Positions 48,300 through 59,873 of a stretch of 64,000 nucleotides of DNA are shown piece by piece. The DNA lies in the NCBI RefSeq assembly GCF_004193775.1, contig NC_041005.1, forward strand, positions 15,099,865 to 15,163,864. The letters are read 5' to 3'. The notes beneath the pieces are model-generated. The model was not told the origin of the DNA. It did no database searches and saw nothing but the letters and a program-made list of their open reading frames with translations. Origin of the DNA: Glycine soja. Its lineage: Eukaryota; Streptophyta; Magnoliopsida; Fabales; Fabaceae. How positions within the stretch are numbered: position 1 is the first letter of the stretch; every line of letters begins with the position of its first letter. Both the position numbers and the translations under genes were made by a program.

Positions 48300-49065
48300 A
48301 TTAGATGCATCACATTCAACTTCAAAAGATTTAGCAAAATTAGGCAAAGAAAGAATAAGAGCATGTGTGAGTTTCTCTTTCAAGATATGAAAAGCTTCCT
48401 CTTGTTTACTTCCCCACTTAAATCCCACATTTTTCTTTACAATTTCATCTAAGGGAGAAGCTAGTGTGCTAAAGTCTTTCACAAAGCGCCTCTAGAAACT
48501 AGTTAACTCATGAAAACTCCTCACCCCACTCACATTCTTAGGGGTAGGCCAATCTCTAATACCTTTCACTTTCTCCTCATTGATTTGCACACCCTTAGAG
48601 CCCACAAGAAATCCTAGGAACACTACTTGATTAGTACAAAATGTGCATTTTTCCCTATTTGCATATGAGCTCTCTTTTCTAAGCACTTCCAAAACACTCC
48701 TAATATGTTCCAAGGGGTCATCAAATGTCAAACTATAGATCAAGATATCACCAAAGTACACATCCATTTACCATTAAAGTGTCTCAAAACATGGTTCATT
48801 GATCTCATGAAAGTGCTTGGTGCATTAGTTAGGCCAAAAGGCATGACCAACCACTCATAAAGTCTAAACTTAGTTTTAAAAGCGGATTTTTGCTCATCCC
48901 CTTCTCTTATTTGAATTTGGTGGTAACCACTTCTCAAATCTATTTTGGAGAAACAACAAGCACCATCAAGTTCATCCAACAAATCATTAAGTCTAAAAAT
49001 AGGATGTCCATACCTCACGATGATGTTATTGACAGGCCTATAGTCTGTGCACATTCGCCATGATC
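48300..49065 (-). pseudogene. Gypsy reverse transcriptase, C-terminal two thirds (broken)
   Basis: Minus strand: [29 protein letters not shown] (catalytic Asp present), [15 protein letters not shown], then after a frame change [10 protein letters not shown], where active elements have two Asp: the first is Gly here. Connection region VVFLGFLVGSKGVQI and VKGIRDWPTPKNV, ending at the start of RNase H (FEVECDAS). Continues upstream at 51807 beyond an insertion. Confidence 0.9.
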
Positions 49066-51806
49066 TGTAACATTCCATTTTTTCATAAAATAAATTAAAA
49101 ATGATTTTATTTAAAATATATAGAGTCTTTGGAAAATAATGAGGTTTTTCTAATTGAATAAATAAGAAGAAATAATTTATTAATTAAAATAATGGTTTTA
49201 AGGTAAATAAAATAAATATATGTTCTTAGAAAATAAAAAAGAGATTTTATTTATTCATTTGATAGGGAGTAAAATAAAGTTTCTTTTTTATAAAATAAAA
49301 AATAGAGTAAATAATAGGATGAGAATAGTTTAGCTATAAATAAAGACATATTAGGTCAGTTTTACATTTATGATACATTTCTACGCTCTCTCTTTCTCTC
49401 AAATTTGTTTTCCTTCTTCTTTTTCTAAAACCCTCTCTTTTTCCCGCATACATTCAAACATGTCCCAGTAAAACTACGATCTCGAACTCTTTAATCGTTG
49501 GATCATAATTAAATTTGAACACTAGGTGTGAAACTTATTTTCTCACACCTTGAATGTTGAAATTTGCAAAATAATGTCTTTGGTGAGAGAAATGGCCTTT
49601 GCACAGAGCTCTTTTTTTTTCCACATACAACCAAACTTGTCACAGTAAAAATAAGAACCCAGACTCGTTAACTGTTGGATCATCGTCAAATTTGAACACC
49701 AAGTTTGGAACTCACTTGCGCACATCCCCACCGTTGGGATTTTAGAAATAATGTTTATAGTGAGAAAAATGTCCCTCGCATGGAGACAGTGAAGAGGCTC
49801 CAATCTCTTCTCCTTCTCTCTAACACTTAGAAACCCTAGCAGAACAACCAGAGGAGAAGCTTGAGAAATCTTAGCAAATCGCTAGAGATGCCACTATCGC
49901 TGCTGGACTACACATGTGAACCCTCTTAGAGGTAAGAGATGAGTTTATCACAATTGAGGTTAAAATGAACATGTGTAGGGATCTTTAGAGGATCAAATTG
50001 GGATTTATTTTGGGATGGTTACTGTATTGTAATTCTACCTTTATGATTATAATTATGAGATTATTATGTTTGACAGGCCAATTGATGCTTTGATGCGAAT
50101 TGGTTGATAAAATTGAGTGCTCTTGGTGTTTTCGTATTTTTGACCTATGATTTTGATTCATTTGATTTTGATATGATTATGTGAAATTGTTTAAGGGGTT
50201 TAATCATATGAACATAACATATTAATATTATTACTGTGTGACATGTATATGATGCATGAGACGTTATAATGTATTGTCTTTGGATTATGGGAGTGTGATG
50301 AATTATGTGTAAGTGACAAGTTGAGTATGTGTTAAATTGTGAGATCACACATGTATTGAGATGTTATATGCATTGAGTTGTGAGTTATGAACTGTACAAT
50401 CACATGACTGTAAGATCCTGTAAGGGAGACAAGTTAATGCCAACGAGTATTGTGATGAGATCCACTGTGGGAACCCGATGAGTTTAATCACTTTAAGGCA
50501 CGACGAGTTAAAATTATTTTGAGAATAATTGAGGAATCGTGTGTTTTGTACAGTGACAAGTTGAGTATGTGTTAAATTGTGTATGTGTTAAATTGTGAGA
50601 TCGCACATGTATTGAGATGTTATATTGTGTATGTGTTAAATTGTGTAAGTGACAAGTTGAGTATGTGTTTAATTGTGAGATCGCACATGTATTGAGATGT
50701 TATATGCATTGAGTTGTGAGTTATGAACTGTACAATCACATGACTGTAAGATCCTTTAAGGGAGACAAGTTAATGCCAACGAGTATTGTGATGAGATCCA
50801 CTGTGGGAACCCGATGAGTTTAATCACTTTAATGCACGACGAGTTAAAATTATTTTGAGAATAATTGAGGAATCGTGTGTTTTGTACAGTTCATAGATAA
50901 AATCTGTGTGCTAAAATGTTTTTTGGGTTGGACTTGAATTAGGAGGGAGAGGCCTTAATGGACTCTTTGGAGTCTAGGCCTTAGGGTTAAATACACCCGA
51001 TTTGAGTGTTCCTTTAAGCCTGTGCCGACTCGCAAAACAGCGTGACCTTGACTGGTCTCCCTATGATTTTACCTAGTGAGAGTAACCTGACTTACCAGTG
51101 TGTGATTTATCTTGTCATGTACTCCTAGGCTTCCGACGAGGTTTTTCACTGACATGGTATCACATTGCATATAAGATTAAGTCTTGGTATATCTGTTGCA
51201 TAATGCTTGTATATTGATCGATATTGATTAGTAGAGTGATATTGTGGTTTGATCCTTGAGTACGTGAATGATGTGAAAATGAATGAGACGTGTTGTGTTG
51301 AGATGTGATACTACGCGACAAGTGGTGGAATGACGTGAGCTGTGTTTAAGTAAGTTGTATTTCATTTATATATATGTATATCTACATGTTGTCTTGTTTT
51401 TCTTTATTAGTTAGGAATGTGATAATTCACTCCTTGTGTGCTGTTTGTGTTTGGATCTTGTGATGATCTCGAACCTTGTGTTCGTGGAAGCATATGACTA
51501 GGTGGATTGGTTTAAGGAACCTTATGCTGGAGGATGTCAGGACACAATGCTCTGATAGGATGTGACATTGGGGTATGGGTTTTTGCATTAATTGCATGAA
51601 GTTTTGGAGATGTAGTTTTTATCATTTTGTTTCACATGCTAAGTCTTTAGTTTTTCCCTTGGAGTTTTGTTTGGTGATTAATGAAAATGTGAACCTTTTA
51701 CTCACATTGATTTACTTACAATTTAATTGAATAAAATTGGTTTAATTAGATTCCGCATTTTATGTGTTTTTTTATTTATATGCATGTTGGGGTAAAGGGT
51801 GTTATA
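49066..51806. mobile_element. Solo-LTR-like insertion in the RT region, 2.74 kb
   Basis: Starts TGTAACATTCC and ends GGGTGTTATA, resembling TGTAACA...TGTTACA LTR ends with a changed last base pair. It lies between the RT parts WIRESL and SWRMCTD; about 15 residues of pol are missing and no 5-bp duplication is seen, so a deletion is likely. Inside, a block is duplicated (50311-50555 and 50649-50890). 'TTGGATCAT' and 'TCGAACTCTTTAATCG' wording recurs in the 55343 fragment. No coding sequence. Confidence 0.6.
50311..50890. repeat. Tandem duplication within the LTR
   Basis: GTGACAAGTTGAGTATGTGT starts at 50311, 50551 and 50649. The block with GTACAATCACATGACTG, CCAACGAGTATTGTG and ACCCGATGAGTTTAATCAC is present twice, 338 bp apart, nearly identical. 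Confidence 0.9.
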
Positions 51807-52692
51807 AGCTTTCTCTTATCCATCCTTCTTCCACAAACCCTTCCACTTGCCTTTGAATTTCCTTTGTTTCCTTTAAATTGCTTCTATATGCTGGTTTATT
51901 TGGTAAAGAAGCTCTGGGGATGGGATCAATCTGATGTTCAATTCTTCTTAGAGGAGGTAGTCCATGAGGTATGTCTTTGGGAAAAACATCCCCAAACTCC
52001 TTTGACAATTTTTTCACACCTAGAGGCAAAACAATCTCACTAGAAAACAAACACATATGTTTAGGCATAAGCAAATAAAATGGTTTGTCTTGCTAGAATC
52101 ACTCTTTTTTTACCTCTTTTGGTGTTATGAACAAACTTTCTTTTACTTCAATTTTATTTTCACTCTTTTTTTCTTTTTTTATCACTCTTTTCTCTCTTTT
52201 CATGTATTTCGTTCTTCTCACTTTCTTTACTCTCCTGCTCTATTTTTAATCTCATTTTGATTTGATCCTCATATATGTTACTTGGAGACAAAGGTTAGAG
52301 AATCACCTTACACCCCTTGTGTACACAAGTGAATTCATTGGATACATAATTATGTACAACTTCTCTATCATATTGCCAAGTCCTACCAAGTAGAATTTGG
52401 CTAACCTCCATTGGAGCAACATCACACAAAACCTCATCAACATATTTACCAATGGAGAATGTAAGCAAAACTTGTTTTTCTACAATCAACTCTCCATTCT
52501 CACTCAACCAAATTGCAATTTGTAACACTTGGGGTGAAGAGGGAGGGGGGGGGGGGGGGTAAAGCCAAGATTTTCTATCAACCTTCTACTAGAAACACTT
52601 GTACAACTTCTCCCATCTACGATCAGAGAATAAACTTTTCCCTCTACTAAGCACGTAGAATGGAAAATATTCTCTCCTTGTGTTTTATCCAT
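51807..52692 (-). pseudogene. Gypsy protease and N-terminal RT (broken)
   Basis: Minus strand. Protease: IVDGRSCTSVSS (retropepsin Asp with the usual next Gly; the third position differs), IGKYVDEVLCDVAPMEVSQI and ILLGRTWQYD. Then a linker with frame breaks and N-terminal RT: LSKEFGDVFPKDIPHGLPPL, IEHQIDPIPRASLPN, VEEGWIRESL. A run of about 15 G at 52545-52559 disrupts the protease frame. Confidence 0.85.
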
Positions 52693-53546
52693 TTCTTTAC
52701 ACGTGCTTCCCCATTTCCCAACACCACCATTGTCTTCTTGTTAGGGCATTGAGAAGAAATATGATTCTTCCCAAACATTTAAAACACTTGATAGAACTAC
52801 TCTTAAAAGAAGTGGAAGTAGTATTTGAATGTGTTACTATTAGAAGGCTTCACTTATTGAGAATGAGATGATGATTCCTCCTTCTTGGATTGGTCCTTCC
52901 AAGTTGAAGTGTTGTACGAAGACTTCTTGTATATTTGCTTTTTCTTCAATTATTGTTCCACTTTTATGGCTCTATGTATGAGCTCATCAATGCTATTGTA
53001 GGTTTGATGCTCCACCACATCTTAGATGTCTCTATTCAAACCATGTAATAATCTAGCCGTGGTAGTTTCTTGAGTTTCTTCAATTTCATCTCTTATCAAA
53101 GAAATCTCCGTCTCTTTGTAATACTCATCCACACTTATATTTCCTTGATAAAACTTTTGCAACTTGTTGTGCAACTCTCTTCTATAATGAGAAGTACAAA
53201 CCTTTCTTTCAAAACCCTCTTCATCTCTAACCTAGTTGTCACTCTAGGTCTTCTCAACCAATCCACATCAACTTGAAGTTGGTTCCACCACACAAGAGCA
53301 TATAACCTTCAAAATCTATACTTACCAATCTTATCTTCTTTTCTTCACTATAGTTGTGGCAATTGAAAATTTGATCAACCTTTATTTCTTAATCTAGGCA
53401 CACCTCCGAGTCACAAGTACCTTGGAACTTTGGAATTTTAACCTTCACATCATCCATAGCATCCATATTTCTCTTATCTTTATGACTCCTTTCTCCTTCG
53501 TAACCATCATCACTACCTTATGAAGATGGAGGTGACCTATGATGTC
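52693..53546 (-). pseudogene. Gypsy gag, C-terminal part with zinc knuckle (broken)
   Basis: Minus strand: VKVKIPKFQGTCDSEVCLD, LWWNQL, RRELHNKLQKFYQG and YYKETEI, the usual gag capsid region of plant gypsy elements, with stops. Near 52760-52795 a CCHC knuckle begins KCFKCLGR and then loses one base, shifting the rest. Joined originally to the N-terminal part at 54808-54995. Confidence 0.8.
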
Positions 53547-54807
53547 TGATTGAACATTTGTAGTTTAGTATTTTTTTTTATTCTTCTTAGCTCAATTGAA
53601 AAATTTTTGACCTTTATTTTATCACTTTAACTTAGTTTTGATCTTTGGCAAATGATTAAGCTTAATGGATAATTGTGGCTTATTTTCAGATTTTTGTGCT
53701 TACTTAACCTATATTCCTTGTGTAGGGTCTATAGGATACTATAGAACTCTAAATAGAGTGTGTGAGTAGTCCCTGGAAAGCTAAGAAAAAGTTATTCAAT
53801 TTTTTCACAAATAAGCTTGGGTCAATTTTTCCATTACGAGGGTCAAATTGAACTTGGAAGTCAGAACCTCTACACTTGAATAATTGGGCTGCGAATTTGG
53901 GCTTTGCTTTGTGTAATTAGTTTAATTAGGTAGATTAAATGGGCCTAATCAAGGCCCATCCCTTTCTTTTGAGTAGTAAATGTATATATTAGTGAAAGTT
54001 AGTTATTTAGTGAGTTAGTTACTTCATTTTGTCCAAAAACAGATTTAGTTACTTGTTGTGCAAGTTTTAGAAAAATTCTTTTATCTTTTTTTTCCCTCTC
54101 AATCATTCTTCATTTTTCTCCCTCTTTTCGCTTCTTCTCTTCCTTTTTTCTTGCAAAAATTTTGTGGATTTTCCACTGGCGATGATCATGGAAGGCTAAA
54201 CACTTAATCAATCCAAGGATCCACTCCAAGCAAGGCTAAATTTGAGTTCTGGTTTAGTATTTCTAATTTGTGTGAATGTTCATATTTTTCTTCAATCCTA
54301 TTTTCGAGTTTCATGATTATGAATATTCTTAGGATTGAAAACAAATTAGTTTAGGGATTCCTTTCCCAATTTCAACTTTAATCATAGATTGTTTGGATGA
54401 TATTCCAACCTAATTTGTGATCTCAATGAGTTTAGGGATTAATTTGATTGAAACAACTCTAATGACATTGATTGAACTCTCACAACATGATCATTCTCTA
54501 CAAAACTATGATAATTCATTTGCATTGGTTTGATGAATTTGATTGATGATTTCGAATTTGTTTTACAACTTGTTTGTGCAATTCTATTTGTGTTCTACAA
54601 CTAAACTCTATTTCAGTTTAAATTTTGTATTTATGTTCTGTGTTTTCATATTTCTTTCTAGTGCCTACCAACTATTCATTGAAATTCTCCTTGATGATTA
54701 TAAGTGAATTAAAGTAGGAACCAAATTGAATCATATCTCTGAGTCGATCTAGGTTAATCCTTTATTGCAAAATTTCCTAGTTTTATTTGTTTTGAATCGA
54801 TTTGGCA
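53547..54807 (+). mobile_element. LTR-like insertion in gag, about 1.26 kb
   Basis: TGATTGAACATTTGTAGTTT at the left to GAATCGATTTGGCA at the right splits the gag frame. The right edge TTTGGCAGTCGTTATC resembles a decayed form of TGGCGCCGTTGCCGGGG, the tRNA-Asp-type primer site that follows the 5' LTR of some plant gypsy elements, suggesting a plus-oriented LTR with a short leader. No clear target duplication; ends approximate. Confidence 0.5.
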
Positions 54808-54995
54808 GTCGTTATCAATGTCTCTTCCTCTCCATGCCTTCCAATCAACTCTTGAGTACTCCTTTTCATATCATCAAACCTTTCTCCCATCCTCTTTTCA
54901 ATATGTCTTTGCATCTTCTCCATTTGTTGGGTCAAGGATGTCATTAATTTGGTTGTCTTAGGATAAGGTGGATCATTATCATTTTCAGATGACAT
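54808..54995 (-). pseudogene. Gypsy gag, N-terminal part
   Basis: Minus strand from ATG 54995: MSSENDNDPPYPKTTKLM, then a coiled-coil-like TQQMEKMQRHIEKRMGERF and DDMKRSTQELI, a typical gag N-terminus for this family. Interrupted by the insertion ending at 54807. Confidence 0.75.
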
Positions 54996-55342
54996 ACCTA
55001 TAAGAAGATATTAGTCACAAAATATAGAAAAATAAGACCTCACCACTCACTGAGTGTTTTACTCAAGAGACACTCGTGTATCATACTTTCAAGGATTTTC
55101 TATAATGTTCACTTTTGCTTACAAAGAACCTCCAATTCAATATCCAAAAAAGTATTCAATGTGAATATGTCACAAATGGAAGCTTAACTCAATAAGGTCA
55201 AGAAAAAGAAAACTATAAGACAAAACTAAGAAAATTTAAAGACACAATAAAACTTAAAAGAAGTGAAAGGGACAACTCAAAAATAGAATGTCAAGAAAAG
55301 ACAAGACTAGAAGACACAAGAGTAAATAAAAACATAAACTAA

Positions 55343-55985
55343 GTGTAACGTCCTGAACTTTCGATAACTAAAAATAGATGTTTGATGTATTTTTTGTGTT
55401 ATTCAATTACTTTATTAATTTGGATGAGTTGAGGTATTATATGAATTAGCCATGTGTGATTTGCTTGATGTGAATGTTGAATTATGTGGATTTTTATAGA
55501 CTTAAGTTGAAATTATGAGATTTCAAGTTTTACCTAAACTTGTTTTGGTAAAACTATAATCTTGAATTCGTTAACCGTTGGATCGTCTTGAAATTTAAAT
55601 GTAGGCTGACAACCCAATTCTCATTTTGACCGTTGGGATTTTGAAAATAACATTTGGAGTGCAATTTGTTGGAGCAGCATTCGCCTAGGCGAGTAGAATT
55701 TCGTCTAGGCGAGTCTGAGTTGGATCAGCTCGCCCAGGCAAGCATGATTTCGCTTGGATGAGTCTTGAAGGATACAAATACGTCCAAGCAGTGTAAAACA
55801 ACCACTTTACCTCCATCTTCTTCCCCTAAACCCTCTCCCAACACCCCTAGCCTCCTCCTCCGCCACCACTAACCACTTTGTGTAAGAACAAGTGTATTTA
55901 AGAGATAAAATGAAGTAAGGTGTATGAAAAGCAAAGAATTTGGTAATGATGTAGAATGACCTTTTATATATATGACATATTTTTT
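55343..55985. mobile_element. LTR-like fragment in the gypsy leader
   Basis: Starts TGTAACGTCCTGAAC (an LTR-type start) and contains CGCCTAGGCGAG/CGTCTAGGCGAG repeats near 55683-55750, wording frequent in legume LTRs. The right end is not visible. It lies in the untranslated leader between primer site and gag. Confidence 0.45.
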
Positions 55986-56776
55986 TAGATACCATTTTTT
56001 TCTATTATTTTTCTCCAATACTTTTTTTTTATATTTTCAGTCCCTCTAATTGCCGAGAATTCCTCAATTTTATAATATTTGTTAAAACACCCAAACTCAC
56101 TCAAATTCAATTTTTTATGAATCAAATAAAAGGATTTTGCCACAACTCTTAAAAGCAAAGATGAACACTCAAGAACCCAGTGCAAAATTTCAATCAATTT
56201 TGAAATAAACAACACATGAACTCAAGGGGGGAAATGACGCTCAGCACAAAAGTGGTGCCAATAGCAATTGATTCAAAAATCACAAATGGTCATGCACAAA
56301 TTAGATTCTCCAGCACTAGACACATAAACAAGTCAAGGAATCGATAAAGTATAGCGTGCACACAGAGGAAAAAGGCGCATCACAAAAAGTAATTAACCAA
56401 CCAGTAGCAACAAAATTCAAGGATTAAAAGCATGGAAAAATACCAATAGGTGGTGAACATTTAAATAAATGACATAAAGAGCAAGCAGCTCACGAATAGG
56501 TTCTTTCCTCTTTCTCCACCTATTGGTTCAGCTTTTCTTCCACAAACCAGAAAATGCACCGATTTAATTGAAAGGAAATTGAAGCAAGCAGCTCACGAAT
56601 TGAAATTAGTGGCGCAATGGAAAGTACCATATTACTATCAAAATTGACGCATAAAACCGTTGCAGTGATGCCACCAAGTGACATGAACTGAATCACGTAT
56701 TCAAACCCAAAGCAAAAATTGATGCTAATAATTTTCAATCATGTTAACAAACTCTGGCACAAATTTGATATTGAAA
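55986..56776 (-). other. Gypsy leader region
   Basis: Non-coding sequence between the primer-binding site and gag; no distinct feature apart from short direct repeats (AGCAAGCAGCTCACGAAT at 56479 and 56583). Confidence 0.4.
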
Positions 56777-56794
56777 TTGGCTCTTAATACCAAA
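56777..56794 (-). other. Primer-binding site (tRNA-iMet-like)
   Basis: Minus strand TTTGGTATTAAGAGCCAA directly after the 5' LTR end (TTCATCA), matching the initiator-Met primer site TGGTATCAGAGCC with a small change. Confidence 0.8.
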
Positions 56795-57125
56795 TGATGA
56801 AAACCCCATAAGGATAAAATTTCAGCATGGTCAAATTGGGGATTTTCTTTGAAAAAAAGGAAAAAATGGATCAAGACAAAGAAGTGGAAGAATAATGCCA
56901 CAATTCAAATGAATAGTTAAGGTAGATTAACCACAAAGAATGGAATGGGAACCAGGGTTTCAAGGAAGAAACAAAGAGAAGCACTCTCCCCGTTAGCATC
57001 AAACTAAAATTTCCTCCTGAAGATGTCCATAAATGAGTTCATCTTCATATTAATGTCCTCTTGAAGTTTCCTCAACCTTGATCTAGTAACAACTCAAGGT
57101 CCTCTTCTTTTGTAGTCCTTCATCA
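56795..57125 (-). repeat. 5' LTR of the gypsy element (331 bp, deleted)
   Basis: From TGATGAAAACCCC to GTAGTCCTTCATCA. Matches both ends of the left LTR but lacks about 250 bp in the middle. Confidence 0.85.
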
Positions 57126-58002
57126 ACTTAGCTGGAGAAGAAGTTGATATGCAGAAGAAAATATGGTGGAAGAGTTTGTGAATGAACTCAATAGTGCTAG
57201 GTTACACTTAGGAAATGGAGATAGTTGGGTGTGGGTTGAAGTAACTGATCGAGCAATTAGTGAGCATGGACATCTTTGAGATTGGAAGATTAAAGTTTCA
57301 GCAAAAAATTGTTCACTTCTGCTAGAAGATAGTGAAAGATAGACTACCTACTAGAGTTAATTTAAGGGAAAAGAAGGAGGGGTCATTACATGTGCCCTTT
57401 GTGTAGAGATGCAGCAGAGCCAGTGCAGCATTTACTCTTGTCTTGGAGGCTTGAAATAAATGGTGGTGTGTGCCAATTACCAAGCTAGCTTTACTCAAGG
57501 TTATGGGGAGGATATTGTATATATATATATATATATATATATAATAAAAGATGGTGTTTAGAGGGAGATAGTTCGATGTTCGAAAAGCCATTCAATCTTC
57601 ATCTTCATTATTGCAACTCAAATTTCGGACTATGCCCACAACCCACCCATAATGTAAACATAGGATCTTAAGGAAATTTCACATTGTGATGGTTGTTGTG
57701 ATGACCATGGAGTGACGACACCTCAAGGAAAAAGAAGCAAATGGGCAAAGTGAGATATTGAGAGACATATTGGCCTTAAGGACATGTAGGACTTTCTTCC
57801 ACTTAAATCATACATACATACTTCATTGGTGCCAATTTCTTCTTGTGTTCAAAATTTTAGGAACAATTGTAGAGTGAGTTCTCTTCTTAGAAATGAGTTA
57901 TAGTATTAATCAAATTCATGTATTAGTTTTTTTGTAAGTTTAGGTATCTCTTATGCACCTATTAATATATGCATATATTTGATTGATGAAAAAAAAAAAA
58001 CA
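57126..58002 (+). pseudogene. L1-type LINE, 3' part with poly(A)
   Basis: Continues the LINE of 44590-45858: MVEEFVNELNSARLHLG, SWVWVE, WKIKVSAKNC, and then CALCRDAAEPVQHLL, the zinc-binding domain found after RT in plant L1 elements; several stops. A 3'UTR follows, ending in a run of 12 A at 57988-58000, the usual L1 tail. Confidence 0.8.
57518..57543. repeat. (TA)n microsatellite
   Basis: About 26 bp, inside the LINE C-terminal region and breaking its frame. Confidence 0.9.
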
Positions 58003-58018
58003 TGAGAACATAAAGTCA

Positions 58019-58339
58019 TCAATAAATAAACAAATATGGATACTTGTAACAGATGAGGTAGATCTTATTGTTTTTTCTTCTCTTCTTGACTCTGCTCAAG
58101 TAACTTTGTGTGTGAAGATAATGTAAGATAGCCTTTCTTGCTATGTTTTCTGATCCCACCCATTTCATCAAGTATTGTCCCAGAGTGTAACCACAGCTGT
58201 CCAATATCCCGGAGAACCTTGTCCTGAACCCAATAGGTACCCATATTTTCCCCTGAACATCTTGGTGACATGCCCCCGCTTCTATTTGTCTAGATGTTAT
58301 CCAAACTGGTTCAAGTACTTGAAGAGCATATCTTAGCAT
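58019..58339 (-). other. Unrecognised open frame, 106 codons
   Basis: Minus-strand frame next to the LINE tail, with a fairly protein-like composition (WITSRQIEAGACHQDVQG, GYTLGQYLMKWVGSENIA) but no domain I recognise. It could be an exon of the element that hosts the LINE (a CACTA-like element is possible), or chance. Low confidence that it is coding. Confidence 0.2.
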
Positions 58340-58844
58340 CTAAAATAAATGACCTCCAATGAATTCAGTCACATCACATATAAGGTTAATCTCTCACATG
58401 ATCATGTGTCCGGAACTTGATCAGATGAAATTATGTAAAAAAAAAAAAGATAGACTCAATTAGAACTTAACAAAAAAAGAAAAAAAGATTTTTTTATTTT
58501 TTTTATTTTTATGATATATCTAGTGCTATCAAGTAAAAAACATTTAAACCTAACTTCTAATAAATTTTTCTGAATATTAATTTGTTGACTAGATTAGTAC
58601 TAATTTAAAAACATTGCCAATGTCCTTCCATTTCAACTTTGACCTGCTAGGAAATGATTAAACATCAAAATTCATTTTGGCACAAATGTCCCACCTAACA
58701 AGGTCATGCCCACTTTAACCACTACGTTTGAAAAATTGGAGTTAGGATAAGATTAATTGACGTAGTGAGGAGAAATAAGACATGGAGGTGTTTAGGGAAA
58801 TTTTAGTGAAAATAAAAAAGTAGGGAGGTATATTCCAATAATGA

Positions 58845-58881
<37 letters not shown>
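58845..58881. repeat. (TA)n microsatellite
   Basis: About 35 bp of TA close to the possible right CACTA end. Confidence 0.9.
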
Positions 58882-58882
<1 letters not shown>

Positions 58883-58979
58883 CTTGATTGATTAATTTGA
58901 AGATATATTTATAATTGATTAATTAAAATAATGTCTTATATATTAAGCAAATTATTTTACAAGTAATAATTTTTATTTT

Positions 58980-59159
58980 AATATTTCTTGCAAATATAAA
59001 TAGAAATTTATCCGTGGGTCTTAAATGCGAATATATGTCCACAAGAAAATAAATCCGTAGGTATTTTCAGTGTATTACTTTTTTGGCATAAAAATCCACA
59101 AGAAATTCATGTGAATTTGTTTCAACAGCAAATTTTGCTGAGATACCTTTCTACTAGTA
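58980..59159. mobile_element. Possible CACTA terminus, right
   Basis: Ends CCTTTCTACTAGTA; reverse complement TACTAGTAGAAAGG resembles CACTA(T/C)TAGAAA ends. Subterminal words on the complement (GAATTTCTTGTGGATTT, CAGCAAAATTTGCTG, CCTACGGATTTA) match those at 39232-39500. The flanking triplets do not agree cleanly. Confidence 0.4.
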
Positions 59160-59873
59160 ACATTTGGGTTAAAGATTCGATTAAACAACATTAAATAAGT
59201 TTTTATTTAAAATCATAATAAAAATAGTAAGTAACATTTTTTAAATAGAAACTTTTAATTTTAAATTTATTAATAAATATATCGCAAACACTTGTTAATA
59301 TAATACTGTTCTTCTTTTTTAAAAATAAAACTTATTTAAAATACAATTCTATAAAATTTGAAAAAATAGAAAGGAATTTTGTAGAAGTTGAAGTAATAAA
59401 AATAAGAATGTTAAGGGAGGTGGGAGATGTCCTATTTTTATGCTTTACTTTCATGCAATTTGTACCATGGGAATTCTCACACTTATTTAGTGGTGATACT
59501 TTTGTTGTGGGTCTCTCTAATTAGGTAATTTGTCTTTGTCACATTAATATTATGGCCTCGAGTTTTTTTTTTTTTTTTTTAAATTTCTCTCATCGATTAT
59601 GTTTGGAGAAAAAATGTCATTATATACTTTATGTCATTTTAAAAAAGACACGTTTCATGCAATTATTAATGAAAAAAATATACAATTCAGTTAATATATT
59701 TTTGTTAATAAAGGAAGATCACCTGCATCTTTTTGAATAACAGGGGAAATTATTTTTGTAAATGAAAGATAAAAGAAAATTATAAAAATTATGAGATTCA
59801 ACTCCAACAAAGAACTAAGATAAACAATGTAAATGAATTAGGGGAGAAATGCTTAATCACTTAGGATAAGGAG
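59160..59873. other. AT-rich DNA, nothing recognised
   Basis: Homopolymer-rich; a T18 run near 59563. No gene or element identified. Confidence 0.4.

Larger units (their letters stand above)
45859..57125 (-). mobile_element. Ty3/gypsy LTR retrotransposon, 11.3 kb, nested in the LINE
   Basis: Minus-strand element bounded by related LTRs (45859-46443 and 56795-57125) with TGATGAA...TTCATCA ends. A tRNA-iMet-like primer site abuts the right (5') LTR and a purine tract abuts the left (3') LTR. In minus-strand order it carries gag, zinc knuckle, protease, RT and the start of RNase H, then a replacement, then the integrase C-terminus. It is dead: frameshifts, stops, an altered RT active site, and at least three LTR-like insertions. 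The flanking bases (TTTGG / CTTAG) are only partly alike, as expected for an old 5-bp duplication. A chromovirus-type affiliation is inferred from the protease-RT wording. Confidence 0.88.
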
